NCBI GenBank assembly: GCA_028274465.1
Contig: CM051455.1
Location: 70,724,985-70,788,984, forward strand
Reading direction: 5' to 3'
Source: Plantago ovata
Taxonomy: Eukaryota > Streptophyta > Magnoliopsida > Lamiales > Plantaginaceae
Length of the DNA: 64,000 bases
A model generated the notes under the pieces. It was not told the origin of the DNA, searched no databases, and saw only the letters and a program-made list of their open reading frames with translations. Shown piece by piece: positions 60,106 to 64,000 of the stretch. The position numbers and the translations under genes are program-made. The first letter of the stretch is position 1; each line of letters starts with the position of its first letter.

Positions 60106-60406
60106 TGTAACAACCCGGCCCACTAACGGGCCGAGACCCAGCCCAACGGGCCGGCAAGGTTACTCATGGGCGCTCTCCAGGGTGATATGCTGGCCCCACA
60201 GACCAACACGGGTTCTAATCCGCGCACTTTGTCATCACTCGTGCGCGCACCGGAAACCAGTGGGTCACCCATCCTAGAATTGCTCCAGAGCAAGCACGCT
60301 TAACTCTGAAGTTCTTCTAGGTGGATTCCCGAAAAGAAAGGTGCACCTTGTTAGTATGAGTAGCGTTCTCAACCCTTTTTAATCCTCTGAAATCTGGGGC
60401 GTTACA
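60106..60406 (-). repeat. Cassandra LTR 1
   Basis: Complete, 301 bp, next to Athila integrase. The 5S box C match (plus-strand CAAGCACGCTTAAC) is at 60291-60304. It shares GGGCGCTCTCCAGGGTG with LTR 4. Confidence 0.85.
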
Positions 60407-60592
60407 ATCACCCCCTCTTAAATTGCGCAACGTCCTCGTTTTGCGCTGTCCCGAGACCAACCATCCGTGCAGGATTCTAGAGGTGGCCCCTCCAGGCTCA
60501 AGAGGTGGCTCCCACCATCGATACTGTGTAGCACTTTGCCCCGGATGGCACTTAGTTCCTGCAGTTCCGGATAGTCCCGCTCAGATACCACT

Positions 60593-60896
60593 TGTAACGA
60601 CCCGACCCACTAACGGGCCGAGACCCAGCCCAACGGGCCGGCAAGGTTACTCATGGGTGCTCTCTGGGGTGATATGCTGGCCCCACAGACCAACACGGGT
60701 TCTAATCCGTGCACTTTGTCCTCACTCGTGCGCGTACCGGGAACTTCCCAGTGGGTCACCCATCCTAGAATTGCTCCAGAGCAAGCACGCTTAACTCTGA
60801 AGTTCTTCTAGGTGGATTCCCGAAAAGAAAGGTGCACCTTGTTGGTATGAGTAGCATTCTCAACCCTTTTAAGCCTCTGAAATATGGGGCGTTACA
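60593..60896 (-). repeat. Cassandra LTR 2
   Basis: Complete, 304 bp. Its 5S-like part covers about 60741-60856 on the minus strand, with box C match at 60782-60795. Nearly identical to LTR 5 (both GGGTGCTCTCTGGGGTG). The PBS next to it reads TGGTATCTGAGC, a variant shared only with the one beside LTR 5. Confidence 0.85.
60741..60856 (-). other. 5S-rRNA-like segment in Cassandra LTR 2
   Basis: On the minus strand the order ACTCATACCA, GGTGCACC, CAGAGTTAAGCGTGCTTG, CTAGGATGGGTGACC and GGGAAGTTCC follows plant 5S rRNA from near its 5' end to near its 3' end. Box C (the internal pol III control region) is close to perfect, while the middle and the tail are diverged. This is element sequence and not a functional 5S gene. 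Similar segments lie in LTRs 1 and 3-6; LTRs 3 and 4 have a changed box C. Confidence 0.85.
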
Positions 60897-61082
60897 ATCA
60901 CCCCCTCTTAAATTGCGCAACGTCCTCGTTGCGCGCTGTCCCGAGACCAACCATCCGTGCAGGATTCTAGAGGTGGCCCCTCCAGGCTCAAGAGGTGGCT
61001 CCCACCGTCGATACTGTGTGGCACTTTGCCCCGGATGGCACTTAGTTCCTGCAGTTCCGGATAGTCCCGCTCTGATACCACT

Positions 61083-61350
61083 TGTAACGACCCAGCCCAC
61101 TAACGGGCCGAGACCCAGCCCAACGGGCCGGCAAGGTTACTCATGGGTGCTCTCCGGGGTGATATGCTGGCCCCACAGACCAACACGGGTTCTAATCCGT
61201 GCACTTTGTCCTCACTCGTGCGCCCACCGGGAACTTCCCAGTGGGTCACCCATCCTAGAATTGCTCGAGAGCAAGTACGCTTAACTCTGAAGTTCTTCTA
61301 GGTGGATTCCCGAAAAGAAAGGTTAAGCCTCTGAAATATGGGGCGTTACA
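61083..61350 (-). repeat. Cassandra LTR 3, internal deletion
   Basis: Only 268 bp: about 36 bases are missing between GAAAAGAAAGGT and TAAGCCTCTG, which removes the 5S start. The box C match is altered (CAAGTACGCTTAAC, 61272-61285). Confidence 0.85.
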
Positions 61351-61533
61351 ATCAACCCCTCTTAAATTGCGCAACGTCCTCGTTGCGCGCTGTCCCGAGA
61401 CCAACCATCCGTGCAGGATTCTAGAGGTGACCCCTCCAGGCTCAAGAGGTGGCTCCCACCGTCGATACGGTGTAGCACTTTGCCCCGGATGGCACTTAGT
61501 TCCTGTTCCGGATAGTCCCGCTCTGATACCACT

Positions 61534-61838
61534 TGTAACGACCCGGCCCACTAACGGGTCGAGACCCAGCCCAACGGGCCGGCAAGGTTACTCATGGGCG
61601 CTCTCCAGGGTGATATGCTGGCCCCACAGACCAACACGGGTTCTAATCCGCGCACTTTATCCTCACTCGTGCGCGCACTGGAAACTTTCCAGTGGGTCAC
61701 CCATCCTAGAATTGCTCCAGAGCAAGCAAGCTTAACTCTGAAGTTATTCTAGGTGGATTCCCGAAAAGAAAGGTGCACCTTGTTAGTATGAGTAGCGTTC
61801 TCAACTCTTTTTAAGCCTCTGAAATCTGGGGCGTTACA
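61534..61838 (-). repeat. Cassandra LTR 4
   Basis: Complete, 305 bp, and closest to LTR 1. The box C match is altered (CAAGCAAGCTTAAC). It marks the start of the second three-unit block. Confidence 0.85.
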
Positions 61839-62024
61839 ATCACCCCCTCTTAAATTGCGCAACGTCCTCGTTTTGCGCTGTCCCGAGACCAACCATCCGT
61901 GCAGGATTCTAGAGGTGGCCCCTCCAGGCTCAAGAGGTGGCTCCCACCATCGATACTGTGTAGCACTTTGCCCCGGATGGCACTTAGTTCCTGCAGTTCC
62001 GGATAGTCCCGCTCAGATACCACT

Positions 62025-62328
62025 TGTAACGACCCGACCCACTAACGGGCCGAGACCCAGCCCAACGGGCCGGCAAGGTTACTCATGGGTGCTCTCTGGG
62101 GTGATATGCTGGCCCCACAGACCAACACGGGTTCTAATCCGTGCACTTTGTCCTCACTCGTGCGCGCACCGGGAACTTCCCAGTGGGTCACCCATCCTAG
62201 AGTTGCTCCAGAGCAAGCACGCTTAACTCTGAAGTTCTTCTAGCTGGATTCCCGAAAAGAAAGGTGCACCTTGTTGGTATGAGTAGCATTCTCAACCCTT
62301 TTAAGCCTCTGAAATATGGGGCGTTACA
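62025..62328 (-). repeat. Cassandra LTR 5
   Basis: Complete, 304 bp, nearly identical to LTR 2. Box C match intact at 62214-62227. Confidence 0.85.
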
Positions 62329-62514
62329 ATCACCCCCTCTTAAATTGCGCAACGTCCTCGTTGCGCGCTGTCCCGATACCAACCATCCGTGCAGGATTCT
62401 AGAGGTGGCCCCTCCAGGCTCAAGAGGTGGCTCCCACCGTCGATACTGTGTAGCACTTTGCCCCGGATGGCACTTAGTTCCTGCAGTTCCGGATAGTCCC
62501 GCTCTGATACCACT

Positions 62515-62810
62515 TGTAACGACCTAGTGGGCCGACACCCAGCCCAACGGGCCGGCAAGGTTACTCATGGGTGCTCTCTGGGGTGATATGCTGGCCCCAC
62601 AGACCAACACGGGTTCTAATCCGCGCAGTTTGTCCTCACTCGTGCGCGCACCGGGAACTTCCCAGTGGGTCACCCATCCTAGAATTGCTCCAGAGCAAGC
62701 ACGCTTAACTCTGAAGTTCTTCTAGGTGGATTCCCGAAAAGAAAGGTGCACCTTGTTGGTATGAGTAGCATTCTCAACCCTTTTAAGCCTCTGAAATATG
62801 GGGCGTTACA
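62515..62810 (-). repeat. Cassandra LTR 6
   Basis: 296 bp, with a short rearrangement at its plus-strand start (GACCTAGTGGGCCGACACCC). Box C match intact at 62696-62709. The internal domain after it shares GATACGGTGTAGCAC and a shortened TTCCTGTTCCGG with the one after LTR 3. Confidence 0.85.
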
Positions 62811-62993
62811 ATCACCCCCTCTTAAATTGCACAACGTCCTCGTTGCGCGCTGTCCCGAGACCAACCATCCGTGCAGGATTCTAGAGGTGGCCCCTCCAGG
62901 CTCAAGAGGTGGCTCCCACCGTCGATACGGTGTAGCACTTTGCCCCGGATGGCACTTAGTTCCTGTTCCGGATAGTCCCGCTCTGATACCACT

Positions 62994-63179
62994 TGTAACA
63001 ACCCGGCCCACTAACGGGCCGAGACCCAGCCCAACGGGCCGGCAAGGTTACTCATGGGTGCTCTCCAGGGTGATATGCTGGCCCCACAGACCAACACGGG
63101 TTCTAATCCGCGCAATTTGTCCTCACTCGTGCGCGCACCGGAAACTTCCCAGTGGGTCACCCATCCTAGAATTGCTCCA
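62994..63179 (-). repeat. Cassandra LTR 7, truncated in its 5S segment
   Basis: Only 186 bp remain. The sequence stops at ATTGCTCCA, just before box C, and goes directly into Athila integrase (CATGAGCTTAACTG). In sequence it is closest to LTRs 1 and 4. Confidence 0.85.
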
Positions 63180-63979
63180 TGAGCTTAACTGTGGAGGGCA
63201 CTACAGTGGATTGAAGACAGCGCGCAAGATACTGCAGGCAGGATTTTTCTGGCCAACAATATACAAAGATGCTAGAAGTTTTGTGAAGAATTGTGACCCA
63301 TGCCAACGATGTGGCGGTATTGGCAAGAAAGATGAAATGCCCGTTCAAGGGAATCTAGTGGTAGAACCTTTGATGTATGGGGCATTGATTTTATGGGACC
63401 ATTTCCAAACAGCGGAGGCTATGAATACATTCTTGTAGCAGTGAACTATGTGACTAAATGGGTAGAGGCAATTCCTACAAAAACAAATGACGGCACAGTA
63501 GTTATGAAGTTCTTGAAGGAAGTAATCTTCTCGAGATTTGGATGCCCCAGGACAATCATCAGCGATGGAGGGTCACACTTTGTCAATAGAAGGTTTGCCT
63601 CCCTTCTTAAGAGATACAGTGTCCACCATAGTGTCGCTACACCTTACCACCCACAGACATCGGGGCAAGTCGAAGTTAGCAACCGTCAAATCAAGAAGAT
63701 CCTGGAGCGAGTAGTGAAGCCTAGTAGGAAGGATTGGGCAGGAAAATTGAATGATGCACTATGGGCATACAGGACTAGCTACAAGACGGTGATTGGGACC
63801 ACTCCGTACAGGCTTGTGTATGGGAAAGCGTGTCATCTTCCCGTAGAACTAGAACACAAGGCATATTGGGCTATTAAAGCACTCAATGTGGATATGGGAA
63901 AGGCTGGCGAGGAACGATTGTTGCAACTAGATGAGCTTGATGAACTACGACTAGGTGCTTATGAAAATGCCAAGATCTA
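63180..63979 (+). pseudogene. Athila element 3 integrase, continued and broken
   Basis: Resumes with HELNCGGHYSG and CDPC of the H2C2 zinc finger, then a one-base loss near 63372 (compare 4592) shifts the frame before [10 protein letters not shown]. The core follows in the new frame ([64 protein letters not shown]) and stops at a TAA at 63978-63980, where other copies continue. The remaining bases to 64000 belong to the integrase C-terminal region. About 25 bases present in other copies are missing at the Cassandra junction. Confidence 0.87.
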
Positions 63980-64000
63980 ATATGAACGTACTAAGAAGTA

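Larger units (their letters stand above)
60106..63179 (-). mobile_element. Cassandra-type TRIM multimer (seven LTRs, six internal domains)
   Basis: On the minus strand each LTR (about 300 bp) begins TGTAACGCCCC, ends GTTACA and carries a 5S-rRNA-like segment. Each is followed by AG and the tRNA-iMet PBS TGGTATCAGAGC, a 183-186 bp noncoding internal domain, a PPT (GAGGGGGTGAT) and the next LTR. Internal domains: 60407-60592, 60897-61082, 61351-61533, 61839-62024, 62329-62514, 62811-62993. LTR, PBS, PPT and 5S content define Cassandra. There is no coding capacity, so it depends on other elements' enzymes. The array splits the Athila integrase and is truncated on the right. Confidence 0.92.
54589..64000 (+). 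mobile_element. Athila element 3, nearly complete from 5' LTR to integrase
   Basis: The best preserved Athila copy: 5' LTR, PBS, leader, one gag-pol frame with two nonsense codons up to 60105, a Cassandra array inserted in integrase, and the rest of integrase up to the window end. The 3' noncoding part and 3' LTR are outside the window. The five bases before it, GGTCA, are the candidate target-site duplication. Confidence 0.88.

Noticed and set aside
60241-62760. Tandem 5S rRNA gene cluster
   Set aside because: Box C and flanks match 5S rRNA, but the segments sit inside LTRs with PBS and PPT, their middle parts are diverged, and spacing follows the TRIM and not a 5S spacer.
60086-62990. Plus-strand open frames of 60-150 codons repeated along the Cassandra array
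   Set aside because: They read antisense through LTR, PBS and internal domain, repeat because the DNA repeats, and have no family resemblance. Cassandra is noncoding.

Overview
This window is repetitive nuclear DNA from a flowering plant, with no host gene that I can support. The plant assignment rests on Athila-type and Tat-type Ty3/gypsy elements, a Ty1/copia element, a Cassandra-type TRIM carrying a 5S-rRNA-like segment in its LTR, and about 20.7 kb of AT-rich satellite. The species cannot be named from the sequence. Two runs of exactly 100 N (12456-12555 and 32458-32557) mark scaffold gaps of unknown true size.

Layout. 1-12455 is an Athila cluster: the 3' internal end of one element, an LTR (1356-2627), a truncated plus-strand element lacking PBS, gag and the RT core (2628-6993), one LTR in inverted orientation (6994-8262), and a minus-strand element (8263-12455) running into the first gap. 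12556-20651 is a minus-strand Tat-lineage element (Tat A) with a complete 5' LTR and PBS, decayed gag-pol, and the last codons of a gene on the opposite strand. 20652-25993 is a minus-strand Ty1/copia element with a partial 3' LTR and no 5' LTR. 25994-46700 is the satellite, built of alternating ~289-bp and ~241-bp monomers, with larger periods of 1576-1578 bp and 3114 bp. 46701-53832 is the 3' half of a second Tat element (Tat B, minus strand): 3' LTR, PPT, a plus-strand gene and the integrase end. 53833-54588 is a piece of an unclassified LTR, and from 54589 to the end is another Athila element (plus), whose integrase is split by a 3.07-kb Cassandra multimer (60106-63179).

The order of nesting can be read from the junctions: satellite, broken by Tat B, whose integrase is broken by the unclassified LTR, broken just after its TATA box by Athila, broken by Cassandra. 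None of the element polyproteins is intact. All carry stops, frameshifts or deletions, so any present movement would need proteins from elsewhere.

The most notable items are: (1) the gene antisense to Tat B, which shows its own TATA box, a leader intron ending one base before the ATG, two frame-preserving coding introns and a 16-bp duplication that breaks the frame; (2) the seven-LTR Cassandra array with a three-unit higher-order period; (3) the tail-to-tail Athila pair sharing a single flipped LTR; (4) the hierarchical satellite.
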